Below, one piece after another: positions 7,653-15,560 of a stretch of DNA of 64,000 nucleotides. Both the position numbers and the translations under genes were made by a program. The first letter of the stretch is position 1; every line of letters begins with the position of its first letter. The stretch comes from an uncultured bacterium (GTDB lineage Bacteria; Bacillota; Clostridia; Oscillospirales; Oscillospiraceae). The notes under the pieces are model-generated. The model was not told the origin of the DNA and made no database searches. It saw nothing but the letters and a program-made list of their open reading frames with translations. Location of the stretch: NCBI GenBank assembly GCA_947383145.1, contig CANDCH010000003.1, positions 1 to 64,000 of the forward strand, given 5' to 3'.

Positions 7653-7994
7653 ACGCTATCCCTGCTCCATATCTTTTGAAAATCCATTTATGGCATCCCT
7701 AATAAATTGGAAAATTAGTATGCTCACCAAATTTTGTTTTGTTGAATTGATGATATCACACAACAATTATCATATCAAGCTGATTTTGTAGAAACTACCG
7801 AAGTCCTACCGTAGCAATGCTTTTCTTATGAAGGACTTTTCCTGTCGCTTGCTGTCCTTCCCTGTAAAGTCTGCTATATCTGTGCTTTACAGAAACCCCA
7901 AAGCGCACATCCTATGAGCTACAAAGAGGGATTTGTCCCGTCTGCAACCGCCGGAAAAGCGATGCATAGCCATACCGTTCATACGTTCAAAAGG

Positions 7995-8150
7995 AAAAAT
8001 CTCAACTTGTCCCCGCCCTGTCCCAAAAATCAGGGGCAGAGCGGGGAACGAAGTCAAAAGCAAAAATTTCAACATCTCCCCGCAATGCCCTAAAAATCAG
8101 GGACAGAGGGCAGAATATCAAAAAGTGGGAAATTTCAACTTGTCCACGAG
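7995..8150 (+). repeat. Imperfect 66-67 bp tandem repeat, about 2.3 copies
   Basis: Units begin near 7995, 8062 and 8128. Each contains a tract like TTTCAACTTGTCCCCG, and the first two continue with a CCC-AAAAATCAGGG-CAGAG palindrome-like core. The regular spacing recalls iterons or a decayed replication or attachment region, but no replication gene is near. Confidence 0.6.
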
Positions 8151-8529
8151 ATGTTGAAGAAATCAGTGAAAACCCCTACTTTATGCGAAACTGGGAGAAA
8201 AAGGTAAAACGCTTCGTGTTTCATCTGAAATTTACCGAATGCAAAACCGTCCCGCCATCTATTTGTAAAACTATTCCATTTTGTGCCGGTCTGAAAGAGA
8301 TTTGAAACAGTTTTTGAACTTGTTGACAATTTGGTGGGAGCGTCATTTCCTCTGATATTTTCAAGTCTCGGTAAAATAGTGAGACATTCAAATAGCTTGT
8401 TGATAAAATGCGGTATGCGTTCACTCTCAAACCCGGTTTTGGCCTTGAAGGGATAGGGGACACAAAATTTTTTGAAAATCAGGCGGTTCAAGGCCGATTT
8501 TGCGGCAAAAATTTTTTAGGGCAAGGGGC

Positions 8530-8565
8530 AGGGGCCGAATAGGAAATACGGCCCCTGCTCTTTTT
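8530..8565 (+). terminator. Rho-independent terminator at the left side of the IS
   Basis: GCAGGGGCCG pairs with CGGCCCCTGC around an 11-base loop, followed by TTTTTT. It faces into the 3' end of the transposase gene and would block antisense read-through from the left. Confidence 0.75.
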
Positions 8566-8567
8566 TG

Positions 8568-9914
8568 TCAAGATGGGATTCTATAGGGAAATCCTGGGAA
8601 CGATTTGACTTTCAGATTCCGTTCGTCCGCGCGGTTCGGTCGGATGGGTTGGGTATACCGCTTTATGTCCCGTATCAGCTTTTCGCCGCTGAAATCAGGG
8701 TCACGGAAAAACCGTTTGCAAAGGTAAATCGCCATCGCCATGTCGATTTTTCGCTCATACCTATTCCCTGGTTTCTGGGAAATCTCAATTTCCCTGCAAA
8801 CGCGGTTGCAGAAGTTGAACATGGTCAGATGGGCATATATCTCTTGCAGAATGAGTTCGTCCGTCCGGCTATGCAGGTTCAACAGACCGACGCAGTATTT
8901 CAGAAACCGAATGTTTGTTTCGATTTTCCAGCGCATATGGTATAATTCTTTTAAATCAGAGATGGGAAATTCGTCGCGGGGAAGATTGGTCAGGAGTGTT
9001 TCGTACTGCCCAGAATCCAGCATGAAACGCACAGCGCGGCACGTCATAGGGTACGCGTCCGGGAACATCGGAGCGATGAAGTCCCAGCGCGTGATTCTGG
9101 TGCCTGGACTGTTGGTTTTTCCCTTTTTGCTTCCCGTCTGGAGGAATATCCAGCCCTTTTCCTTCGCTTCGTTGGTTTGGCGGGTGGTAATCGTCCATGC
9201 AAGGTCGCGGTCAAGCTCTTCCATGGGCAAAGCGCGGACTGGGCGCAAAGCCGCTTTGTCCTGTTTGACGCGGAGGACAAAGAACAGGTTGGGATTGTTT
9301 TGGAGATGGGCGATTGTGTTGTAGGATTCATATCCTCTGTCAAGAACTACGATGGTGGGCCGATAATATTTCCGCCTGTAAACCAGGGAATACAGCGCTC
9401 CCTGTTCATCGTGAGCTTTCCGGCTGTCGATTTCTCCCTCCCCCATACTGCAATCCACAAATGTTTGATTCAAAATGTCCAAAATCAAATTTGCGTGGGT
9501 GTTATTGTACCCTTTTGGGTTTGATTCCGACGTATAATAATTGTTTGAGCTGCTGTTGCGCGGGCAGGGGATGGTACTGCCGTCAATCGCCCAGAGCCGA
9601 TAGCCTTTCAATGCCGCCGGGTCGTCGCAGAGGTCGTTGAACCGCTTCATAACTTCGCGAAAACACTGATAACCGACTTGCTTTCGACGGTCTACGAAAG
9701 AGGACGCGGCAACTTCCAGGCCAGCGTCATACAGCTCGCGGTTGAGCGTCCCGCCTGTCATGGTCAGCAGGAACCGAATGAGCGTTTCCAGCGGCAGCTT
9801 TCGGTTCCTGGAGAAGTGGCGGATGTCGTCGGAGTAGGAGCCGCGCAGGATGACAGCTTCTCTTATCGCCTGATTCAGCTTGCGGCACAGTTCGTCGGCG
9901 TGGTTCGTTGTCAT
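8568..9914 (-). CDS. IS4-family DDE transposase
   Basis: A 448-residue transposase. The catalytic Asp residues sit in AIDGST and VLDRGY. The catalytic Glu is in YHMRWKIETNIRFLK, which fits the IS4-family Y-(2)-R-(3)-E-(6)-K signature exactly. The frame is intact from ATG (AAGGAAGG ribosome site) to stop, so the element may still be active. It inserted downstream of the trxA-glycosyltransferase unit and is transcribed in the same direction. Confidence 0.92.
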   Translation of the reverse strand: MTTNHADELCRKLNQAIREAVILRGSYSDDIRHFSRNRKLPLETLIRFLLTMTGGTLNRELYDAGLEVAASSFVDRRKQVGYQCFREVMKRFNDLCDDPAALKGYRLWAIDGSTIPCPRNSSSNNYYTSESNPKGYNNTHANLILDILNQTFVDCSMGEGEIDSRKAHDEQGALYSLVYRRKYYRPTIVVLDRGYESYNTIAHLQNNPNLFFVLRVKQDKAALRPVRALPMEELDRDLAWTITTRQTNEAKEKGWIFLQTGSKKGKTNSPGTRITRWDFIAPMFPDAYPMTCRAVRFMLDSGQYETLLTNLPRDEFPISDLKELYHMRWKIETNIRFLKYCVGLLNLHSRTDELILQEIYAHLTMFNFCNRVCREIEISQKPGNRYERKIDMAMAIYLCKRFFRDPDFSGEKLIRDIKRYTQPIRPNRADERNLKVKSFPGFPYRIPS

Positions 9915-9965
9915 GGTATGATTCCTTCCTTCACAGATTGAATCAATCTACCGCAGTTAAAAAAG

Positions 9966-10010
9966 AAAGCGAGTACAGCGCCCGCAAAATGCGGACGGTG
10001 CACTCGCTTT
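9966..10010. terminator. Stem-loop upstream of the transposase
   Basis: AAAGCGAGT (9966-9974) pairs with ACTCGCTTT (10002-10010), and an inner CCGC/GCGG pair closes the structure. It may insulate the transposase from outside transcription, or belong to the end of the IS. Confidence 0.5.
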
Positions 10011-10103
10011 GTTTGTCCTTGCCTGGGAGAATGAATCCGGCGAAATGGGATTCAACTTTGAACTTCCTCGTGCGCGAAATAGACTGTGCTTTTATTGTAG
10101 CGA

Positions 10104-10134
10104 ACGGCGGCCCCGCTGTCAACGGGGCCGCCGT
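10104..10134. terminator. GC-rich hairpin downstream of trxA
   Basis: A perfect 12-bp stem ACGGCGGCCCCG/CGGGGCCGCCGT encloses a 7-base loop. It lies 100 bp past the trxA stop in the direction of transcription. No good T-tract is visible, so its efficiency is doubtful. Confidence 0.5.
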
Positions 10135-10237
10135 AAACGAACTGTGAACAATACCTCAGTGGTGAAATTTTTGTCGTCTTGCCTTTATCCGAATGACATT
10201 GCGGGGTAACCCGGCGGCCTTTTCCGGCGTTTTGCGG

Positions 10238-10546
10238 TCAGTCCAGCAGAGCCAGCAGGGCGTCCTTGGGCCGGGCGCCCACCGCCTGATTGGCCAGCTT
10301 CCCATCCTTGAACACCAGCAGGGCGGGTATGCTCATCACGCCGAACTGCATGGCCAGCTCGGGCTGCTCGTCCACGTTGACCTTGCCCACCACGATGTCG
10401 TCCCGCTCTTCGGCGATCTCGTCCACAATGGGGGACACCATGCGGCAGGGGCCGCACCAGGGAGCCCAGAAGTCCACCAGCACGGGCTTGGCGGACTGAA
10501 GCACCAGCTGGTCAAAATTCTCCCTGGTAATCGTTTGCACAGACAT
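10238..10546 (-). CDS. trxA: Thioredoxin
   Basis: A cytosolic disulfide reductant that passes electrons from thioredoxin reductase to target proteins. It has 102 residues, the family's normal length. The active site is WAPWCGPCRM, the cis-proline loop is MSIPALLVFKDG, and the buried Asp lies in VLVDFWAP. The start has an AAAAGGAG site. It follows a glycosyltransferase gene on the same strand at 15 bp, so the two may share a transcript, but no functional link is obvious. Confidence 0.95.
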   Translation of the reverse strand: MSVQTITRENFDQLVLQSAKPVLVDFWAPWCGPCRMVSPIVDEIAEERDDIVVGKVNVDEQPELAMQFGVMSIPALLVFKDGKLANQAVGARPKDALLALLD

Positions 10547-10561
10547 GGCTTTTTCTCCTTT

Positions 10562-11590
10562 TCAGTTGAATTTGTAAATTTTCTGAGCCACCCGGTAGAG
10601 CTGCACCGACAGCTTCCGCCCCTGGTAGCCGGGGATGTTGGTGCCCACGTTGGTGGCCTTGTAGCGGCAGCGGCGGTAGAGGGCGGGGTCCTTTTTGCGC
10701 AAATACTCCCACAGCTCGGTGCGCAGGCCCAGAGCCTCCGGCGTGTCCGCGATGACGGCGAAAATGGAGGAGATGGACATCATCATGGACAGGTAGTTGA
10801 GCATATACCGGCCAAGCTTGGGCTGGACGGCCTTGATGCCCAGCACGTCGTGGGCGCCGATCATGTGCCGGGTCACCCGGACCTGTTGATCGATGCGGCC
10901 GGCCATCACCGATTCGTTCACGCTCTGGTCCGCCCGGCCGATGAAATACCGGTACAGGTCTAGGTCCATGTAGTACAGCGTCTTGACGTAGGGCAGGGGC
11001 TGATAGACGAAGATGTTGTCCACATAGAAGGTGTGTTTGGGCAGCTCCAGCCCGCAGTCCCGCAGCAGCTGGGTGCGGTAGATCACCGAGTGCATCAGCA
11101 GGTACTGGGAGGTGCGGAAGCGGCGGATGGAGTCCCAGGTGATGATCTGGTCGGTGGGAAATACGTTTTTATAGCCCATCACCTTCTGGGTGTTGTCCTC
11201 CACGTGCTCATAGACATAGTTGGCGATGAGCAAATCCACCGGGGCGGGCATGGCGGAAAACTCCCGCAGCTTGGTCATCACGCGGGCCAAGGCCTCGGTG
11301 TCCAGCCAGTCGTCGGAGTCCACCACCTTGTAGTACAGCCCCCGGGCGTGGCGGATGCCCTGGTTGACTCCCTCGCCGTGGCCGCCGTTCTCCTGGTGGA
11401 TGGCCCGGATGATATCGGGGTGCTTGGCGGCCCACTGGTCGCATTTGGCGGGGGTGTCGTCTTTGGTGGAGCCGTCGTCCACCAGAATGATCTCCGCGTC
11501 CTCCCCCGCGGCCAACAGGGTTTCCACGCAGTGGTCCATATAGGCCGCGGAATTGTAGCAGGGGACGGCAAAGGTGATCAATTTGTCCAT
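10562..11590 (-). CDS. Family 2 glycosyltransferase
   Basis: An inverting GT-A glycosyltransferase of 342 residues. The nucleotide-binding start is FAVPCYNSAAYMDHC, followed by IILVDDGSTKDDT and the metal-binding YKVVDSDDWL. It probably adds sugar to a cell-surface glycan or lipid carrier. The start at 11590 is chosen because GAGGAGA lies 8 bases upstream; the seven extra residues of the longer frame are not supported. The gene upstream on the same strand is UDP-galactopyranose mutase, so a galactofuranose-containing surface polymer is a reasonable context, as inference. Confidence 0.9.
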   Translation of the reverse strand: MDKLITFAVPCYNSAAYMDHCVETLLAAGEDAEIILVDDGSTKDDTPAKCDQWAAKHPDIIRAIHQENGGHGEGVNQGIRHARGLYYKVVDSDDWLDTEALARVMTKLREFSAMPAPVDLLIANYVYEHVEDNTQKVMGYKNVFPTDQIITWDSIRRFRTSQYLLMHSVIYRTQLLRDCGLELPKHTFYVDNIFVYQPLPYVKTLYYMDLDLYRYFIGRADQSVNESVMAGRIDQQVRVTRHMIGAHDVLGIKAVQPKLGRYMLNYLSMMMSISSIFAVIADTPEALGLRTELWEYLRKKDPALYRRCRYKATNVGTNIPGYQGRKLSVQLYRVAQKIYKFN

Positions 11591-11649
11591 CGGCGTTCTC
11601 TCCTCACACAAAGTATGCCCCTCCGGGCGGTTTTATAGCAAATTGTCCG

Positions 11650-11665
11650 CCGGCGCCAGCGCCGG
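11650..11665. terminator. Hairpin between glf and the glycosyltransferase
   Basis: CCGGCGC-CA-GCGCCGG forms a perfect 7-bp stem in the 110-bp gap. No T-tract is seen, so it may be a pause or processing site, and read-through to the glycosyltransferase remains possible. Confidence 0.3.
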
Positions 11666-11700
11666 ATATCCGCCCGCTTCGCTGGGCTTCGGCCTGGTTT

Positions 11701-12906
11701 TTACAGCAGCTCGTCCGTCAGCGCCAGGGCCCGGGCGGCGATGGCGTCCATGTTGTAGTATTTGTACTCCGCCAGACGGCCCAGCAGGTGCAGGCTGGGG
11801 AACTGCTCCGCCAGCGCCCTGTACCGGGCGTACAGGGCGTTGTTTTCCGGGTTGATGACGGCATAGTAGGGAATTTCGCCCGCTCCGCCGGCGTAGGCGC
11901 GGGAATACTCCTTCATGATGGTGGTGACGCCCGGCTTCACCTGGCCGGTGAGGTGCTTGAACTCGGTGATCCGGGTGTAGTCCTGGTCCACTGTGTAGTT
12001 CACCGTACCCATGGCCTGGAAAAAGTCCGTCTTCAGCGTCTCAAATCCGAACTCCAGCGTACGGTAGGGCAGGGAGCCGAAGCGGCAGCCGAACAGCTCG
12101 TCGGCCTGCCCGGTGTAGACCACGGGGCCGTCGAAGGGCCGTCCGTCCAGCTTGATGGTCCTGTCCGACAGCTCCAGCCGCGCCAGCGCGTCCGTCCCCA
12201 GCTCTACGGTGATGTTGGGGTGGTCCAGCATCTGCTCAAACATGGGAGTGTAGCCCTCCAGGGGCATCCCCTGGTAGGCGTCCTGGAAATAGCGCCCGTC
12301 CCGTGACAAACGCACCGGCACCCGGGCGGTGGTGGCGGGGTCGATCTCCTCCGGGGTCTGGCCCCACTGCTTCATGGTGTAGTGGACGAACACGTGCCCG
12401 TACACATAGTCCGCGATGGCGGCGATCTCCGGGTCTGGGTTCTGCCGCAGCTCCAGAATGGTCACCTGGCTCTGGGCGGGGTAGGCGTCCAGCAGCTTTT
12501 GCCCCAGCCGTTCCCCTTCTTTCTCGCCAAAGGCGCTCTTCATGGAGTCCAGATTGAAGGGGACGGGGAAGAACATCCGCCCGTCCGTACTCTTATGAGC
12601 GGGGACCGCCTGGGGGTTGTCCCGGGGGAGGTTGGCGATGACCCGGTGCTGGTAGCGCCGCCATTTGGTGAACCGGGACAGGTAGTCGAACACCCGCCGG
12701 TCGTTGGTGTGGAAGATATGGGGACCGTACTGGTGGATCAGGATTCCGGCCCCGTCCAGGCAGTCGTAGGCGTTGCCCGCCACGTGGTTCCGGCGCTCCA
12801 GCACCAGCACCCTTTGATTGCCGTCCTCCGCCAGCCGCCGGGCGGTTATGGCTCCGGCGTAGCCCGCGCCCACGATCAGGGCGTTGTAGTTTGTCAAAGC
12901 ACTCAC
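11701..12906 (-). CDS. glf: UDP-galactopyranose mutase
   Basis: A flavoenzyme converting UDP-galactopyranose to UDP-galactofuranose, the donor for galactofuranose in surface glycans. The FAD-binding Rossmann start is ALIVGAGYAGAITARRLAE. Family signatures follow: NHVAGNAYD, YGPHIFHTND and KQWGQTPEEIDP. The long frame to 13215 runs through promoter and repeat DNA. GTG at 12906, with a GAGAG site 7 bases upstream, gives 401 residues, near the usual 370-400. A minus-strand promoter lies about 40 bp upstream. Confidence 0.92.
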   Translation of the reverse strand: MSALTNYNALIVGAGYAGAITARRLAEDGNQRVLVLERRNHVAGNAYDCLDGAGILIHQYGPHIFHTNDRRVFDYLSRFTKWRRYQHRVIANLPRDNPQAVPAHKSTDGRMFFPVPFNLDSMKSAFGEKEGERLGQKLLDAYPAQSQVTILELRQNPDPEIAAIADYVYGHVFVHYTMKQWGQTPEEIDPATTARVPVRLSRDGRYFQDAYQGMPLEGYTPMFEQMLDHPNITVELGTDALARLELSDRTIKLDGRPFDGPVVYTGQADELFGCRFGSLPYRTLEFGFETLKTDFFQAMGTVNYTVDQDYTRITEFKHLTGQVKPGVTTIMKEYSRAYAGGAGEIPYYAVINPENNALYARYRALAEQFPSLHLLGRLAEYKYYNMDAIAARALALTDELL

Positions 12907-12951
12907 ATCATTTCTCTCAAAAATAGGGTGCGGCCGCCGCCGCATAATAAG

Positions 12952-12984
12952 ACTATACCACAATTTTTTCCGTTGTGGAAGGAA
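12952..12984 (-). promoter_or_regulatory. Promoter and possible operator of glf
   Basis: On the minus strand, TTCCAC is followed by a 17-base spacer and TATAGT. An inverted repeat CCACAA-N9-TTGTGG overlaps the -35 and spacer and could be a repressor site. Confidence 0.5.
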
Positions 12985-13010
12985 ATATTTTATTAAATTA
13001 TGAGAAAGAA

Positions 13011-13176
13011 GCGCGAGGACAGCCGCGCAGGGGCGCTTGGAGCGGAGCGAGGACAAAAGCCCAGGGCCGGTGAAGCCGGACCGGGTTTTGTCCGAGGCGG
13101 AGGGAAAGCGGCCCGCGGGCGCGGCCAGCCCGAGCGTGACAACGCGGGGCGCGAGGACAGCCGCGCAGGGGCGCTT
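13011..13176 (+). repeat. GC-rich intergenic repeat with 28-bp direct copies
   Basis: The 28-base sequence at 13011-13038 recurs exactly at 13149-13176. The DNA between them contains GGAGCGGAGCGAGG, AAAAGCCCAGGGCC and CGAGGCGGAGGGAAAGC. These resemble intergenic DNA at 19112-19236, 36848-36950 and 37597-37675. It is part of a dispersed, probably palindromic repeat family and carries no gene. Confidence 0.65.
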
Positions 13177-13199
13177 TATTCCTCCGCCGGATAAAATGA

Positions 13200-13228
13200 T
13201 TGTCAGGCGGCGCATTTTGTGCTAAGAT
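13200..13228 (+). promoter_or_regulatory. Promoter of the DivIVA-like gene
   Basis: TTGTCA (13200-13205), a 17-base spacer and TAAGAT (13223-13228), preceded by a TG extension (TGCTAAGAT). Confidence 0.65.
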
Positions 13229-13266
13229 GAGACAGAACATATTTTGCGCAGAAAGAGGGAGTAGGG

Positions 13267-13896
13267 ATGGCCGTCATACAGAAATTCCGAACCGCCCTGG
13301 GGGGCTTCAACCGCCAGGACGTGCAGGCGTACATCGAGCAGGCCGCCGCCGCCCACCGGCAGGAGCTGGAGGAGCTCCAAGCGCGGCTGGACGAGGCGGA
13401 GCGGCACAGCCAGGAGCTGGAGTTCGCGCTGTCCAGCGCGGAGACCGCCAAAAGCGGCGCGGCGGCGGAGGAGGCCAAGGTGCGGGCCTCGCTGGAGACC
13501 TCCACCCGGTCCCTGTCCCGGCTGCGGGGGGAGCTGTCCCAGACGGAGTCCAAGCTGATGGTGGCCAAGCAGGAGCTGGAGCGGCTCCAGGCCCAGGTGG
13601 GCAGGCTGGAGCCTATGGCGGACAGCTACGCCCAGCTGAAGGACCGGGTGGCCACCGTGGAGCTGGACGCCCACCGCAAGGCCCAGGATACCCTGAGCCA
13701 GGCCCAGGAGGAGGCGGAGCGGGTCCGGTCGGAGACCCGGGCGTGGCTGGACCTGGTGCTGGAGGAGTACGGCCTGCTTCGCCAGGGGATGGACGGCTTG
13801 CTGGAGCAGGTCCAGCTGCTCAGCCGGGGGGAGGAGCGGCTGGGGACGCTGGACGAGGCCGCCCGCAGGCTGCGGGAGCGGGGGGGACTGAAATGA
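13267..13896 (+). CDS. DivIVA-like coiled-coil protein
   Basis: A 209-residue cytoplasmic protein. The N-terminal 25 residues (FRTALGGFNRQDVQAYIEQ) match the DivIVA/GpsB-style start that binds membranes of negative curvature. About 150 residues of nearly continuous heptad-repeat coiled coil, rich in Glu, Leu, Arg and Ala, follow. Such proteins scaffold cell division, polar or sporulation machinery. It is shorter and more diverged than canonical DivIVA. Its stop overlaps the start of the fumarase-like gene (ATGA), an odd partnership that may be only translational packing. Confidence 0.7.
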   Translation: MAVIQKFRTALGGFNRQDVQAYIEQAAAAHRQELEELQARLDEAERHSQELEFALSSAETAKSGAAAEEAKVRASLETSTRSLSRLRGELSQTESKLMVAKQELERLQAQVGRLEPMADSYAQLKDRVATVELDAHRKAQDTLSQAQEEAERVRSETRAWLDLVLEEYGLLRQGMDGLLEQVQLLSRGEERLGTLDEAARRLRERGGLK

Positions 13897-14450
13897 GCGC
13901 GCTGGCGCTGGACACTGCGGAATTGACCCAGCGCCTGCCGGAGCTGCGGGCGGGGGACCGGGTGCTTCTGTCCGGCACGGTCTATACCGCCCGGGACGCC
14001 GCCCATCAGCGGCTGTTCCAGCTGCTGGACCGGGAGGAGCCCCTGCCCTTCGGGCTGAAGGGGGCCGTGATCTACTACGCCGGACCCACCCCCGGCCAGC
14101 GGGGGATGGCGGTGGGGGCCTGCGGGCCCACCACGGCGGGGCGGATGGACGCCTTCGCCCCCCGGCTGCTGGACCTGGGCCTGGCCGCCATGATCGGCAA
14201 GGGGGAGCGGAGCCGGGAGGTGGTAGACGCCATCGTGCGCAACGGGGCGTGCTACTTTGCCGCCGTGGGCGGGGCCGGGGCCCTCATCGCCCGGTGCATC
14301 CGGACGGCGGAGACCGTCGCCTTTGACGAGTTGGGCTGCGAGTCCGTCAAACGCATGGAGGTGAGGGAACTGCCCCTCACCGTGGCCATCGACAGCCGGG
14401 GAAACGACCTGTTTCGCCAGGGCAGGGCGGAGTACCGCCGGGAGGGCTGA
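13893..14450 (+). CDS. Class I fumarase/tartrate dehydratase beta-type protein
   Basis: The 185-residue protein corresponds to the C-terminal (beta) half of iron-sulfur class I hydro-lyases. The telltale segments are LSGTVYTARDAAHQRL, YYAGPTPGQ, GPTTAGRMD and MIGKGERS. In this family the beta chain pairs with an alpha chain holding the [4Fe-4S] cluster, catalysing fumarate/malate interconversion. No alpha gene is next to it. The upstream neighbour is a coiled-coil protein, so either the partner is elsewhere or this paralog has another role. ATG at 13893 overlaps the preceding stop. Confidence 0.82.
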   Translation: MSALALDTAELTQRLPELRAGDRVLLSGTVYTARDAAHQRLFQLLDREEPLPFGLKGAVIYYAGPTPGQRGMAVGACGPTTAGRMDAFAPRLLDLGLAAMIGKGERSREVVDAIVRNGACYFAAVGGAGALIARCIRTAETVAFDELGCESVKRMEVRELPLTVAIDSRGNDLFRQGRAEYRREG

Positions 14451-14477
14451 ACAGCCCGGGCAGGGAGGAGGCGCTGC

Positions 14478-15461
14478 ATGAACATCGCGGAGATCGCCAG
14501 ACTGGCGGGGGTGTCTCCCTCCGCCGTGTCCCGCTATTTAAACCAGGGGAGCCTGTCCCGGGAGAAGCGGGAGGCCATCGGCCGGGTGATCCGGGAGACG
14601 GGCTACCGCCCCCTGGCCCAGGCCCAGGCCCTGCGCACCCGCAAAACCCGGACCATCGGCGTGATACTGCCCCAGATCGACTCGTCCCCCGTGGGCAGCA
14701 TGGTGGCGGGCATCGACTCCGTGCTGTCCCGGGAGGGCTTTCAGCTGCTTCTGGCCGACTCCCGCAACGACCCGGCCAAGGAGCTGGAGTATCTGGACCT
14801 GTTTGATGACCAGCGGGTAGACGGCGTGGTGCTGATCGGCACTGTGTTCACCTCCGGGCACACCGCCATGCTGAGGCGGAGCCGGGTGCCGGTGGTGATC
14901 TCGGGCCAGCGGCTGGAGGGGGCGGCCTGCGTATTTCACGACGACTATCAGGCCTTTTACGATATCACCAGCCGCCTGCTTGAAAAAGGATGCCGCCGCC
15001 TGGGGTATTTGGGGGCGAGGCCCCAGGACCGGGCGGTGGGCCGGGAGCGCACCCGGGCCTACCAGGACGCAGTGCGGGACGGGGGGCTGGCCGGACAGGG
15101 CGGGCACACTGTGGTGGCGGAGTTCACCATCGCCTCCGGGCGGGAGACGGCCCGAGAGCTGTGGGAGCGGTTCGGACCGCTGGACGGGGTGGTGTGCGCC
15201 GCCGACACCATCGCGGCGGGGGCGCTGCAATATCTGAGGAGCCGGGGCGTCCGGGTGCCGGAGGAGACGCGGCTCACCGGGCAGGGCGGGTCTGAGCTGT
15301 GCCATGTGACCACCCCAACTCTCACCACCATCCGCTACTGCTACGAGGAGTGCGGCGCGGACGCCGCCAATCTGTTGCTGGAGCGGCTGGAGAAGCCGGA
15401 GCTCCCGCCCAAGGAGGTCAAGCTGGGCTACGTCATTGAGGAGAACGAGTCCAGCCGCTGA
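14478..15461 (+). CDS. LacI-family transcriptional regulator
   Basis: A 327-residue repressor. The N-terminal LacI helix-turn-helix is IAEIARLAGVSPSAVSRYLN. The hinge (YRPLAQAQALRT) and the periplasmic-binding-protein-like effector domain (TIGVILPQIDSSPVG onward) follow. The effector side resembles the sucrose/fructan ScrR branch, but the ligand cannot be assigned. The start has GGGAGGAGG upstream. No transport or sugar operon lies beside it: the next gene is the convergent decarboxylase operon. Confidence 0.9.
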   Translation: MNIAEIARLAGVSPSAVSRYLNQGSLSREKREAIGRVIRETGYRPLAQAQALRTRKTRTIGVILPQIDSSPVGSMVAGIDSVLSREGFQLLLADSRNDPAKELEYLDLFDDQRVDGVVLIGTVFTSGHTAMLRRSRVPVVISGQRLEGAACVFHDDYQAFYDITSRLLEKGCRRLGYLGARPQDRAVGRERTRAYQDAVRDGGLAGQGGHTVVAEFTIASGRETARELWERFGPLDGVVCAADTIAAGALQYLRSRGVRVPEETRLTGQGGSELCHVTTPTLTTIRYCYEECGADAANLLLERLEKPELPPKEVKLGYVIEENESSR

Positions 15462-15504
15462 GCGCGCGCCGCCCGCGCCAAAAGCCCCGGCACGTCAAAC
15501 CCGT

Positions 15505-15546
15505 TAAAAAATTCCCGCTTCCACTGGAAGCGGGAATTTTTTTGCC
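15505..15546. terminator. Bidirectional terminator between lacI-like gene and oadB
   Basis: AAAAAATTCCCGCTTCC pairs with GGAAGCGGGAATTTTTT around a tiny loop, with A and T runs on either side. It ends both convergent transcripts. Confidence 0.9.
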
Positions 15547-15560
15547 TGGAAAGGGGGCGT

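Larger units (their letters stand above)
7653..8567. other. Gene-poor AT-rich stretch
   Basis: I see no credible gene here. The short frames lack ribosome sites and family resemblance. It holds the 66-67 bp tandem repeat at 7995-8150 and a terminator-like hairpin near its right end. It may be decayed mobile DNA. Confidence 0.55.
8503..10010 (-). mobile_element. IS4-family insertion sequence (ends approximate)
   Basis: A single intact transposase gene is flanked by a terminator hairpin on the left and an AAAGCGAGT...ACTCGCTTT stem-loop (9966-10010) on the right. I could not identify convincing terminal inverted repeats or a target duplication, so the limits are only approximate. Confidence 0.5.

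Noticed and set aside
7995..8150. Possible CRISPR array
   Set aside because: The units are 66-67 bp and diverged throughout, with no short conserved repeat alternating with unique spacers, and no cas genes are present.
8135..8491. 118-codon minus-strand frame in the gene-poor island
   Set aside because: No ribosome site, no family resemblance, and it overlaps a second equally weak frame. Treated as non-coding.
8572..10055. ATGGGATTC direct repeat as the IS target duplication
   Set aside because: The left copy lies inside the transposase coding end, so it cannot be a flanking target duplication.
12907..13215. N-terminal 103-codon extension of the UDP-galactopyranose mutase frame
   Set aside because: It runs through the promoter and the dispersed repeat, and the family begins at the Rossmann motif directly after the GTG at 12906.
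13200..13892. N-terminal extension of the fumarase-like frame
   Set aside because: It overlaps the whole DivIVA-like gene in another frame with Gly/Arg-rich sequence. The ATG at 13893 in an ATGA overlap is the natural start.
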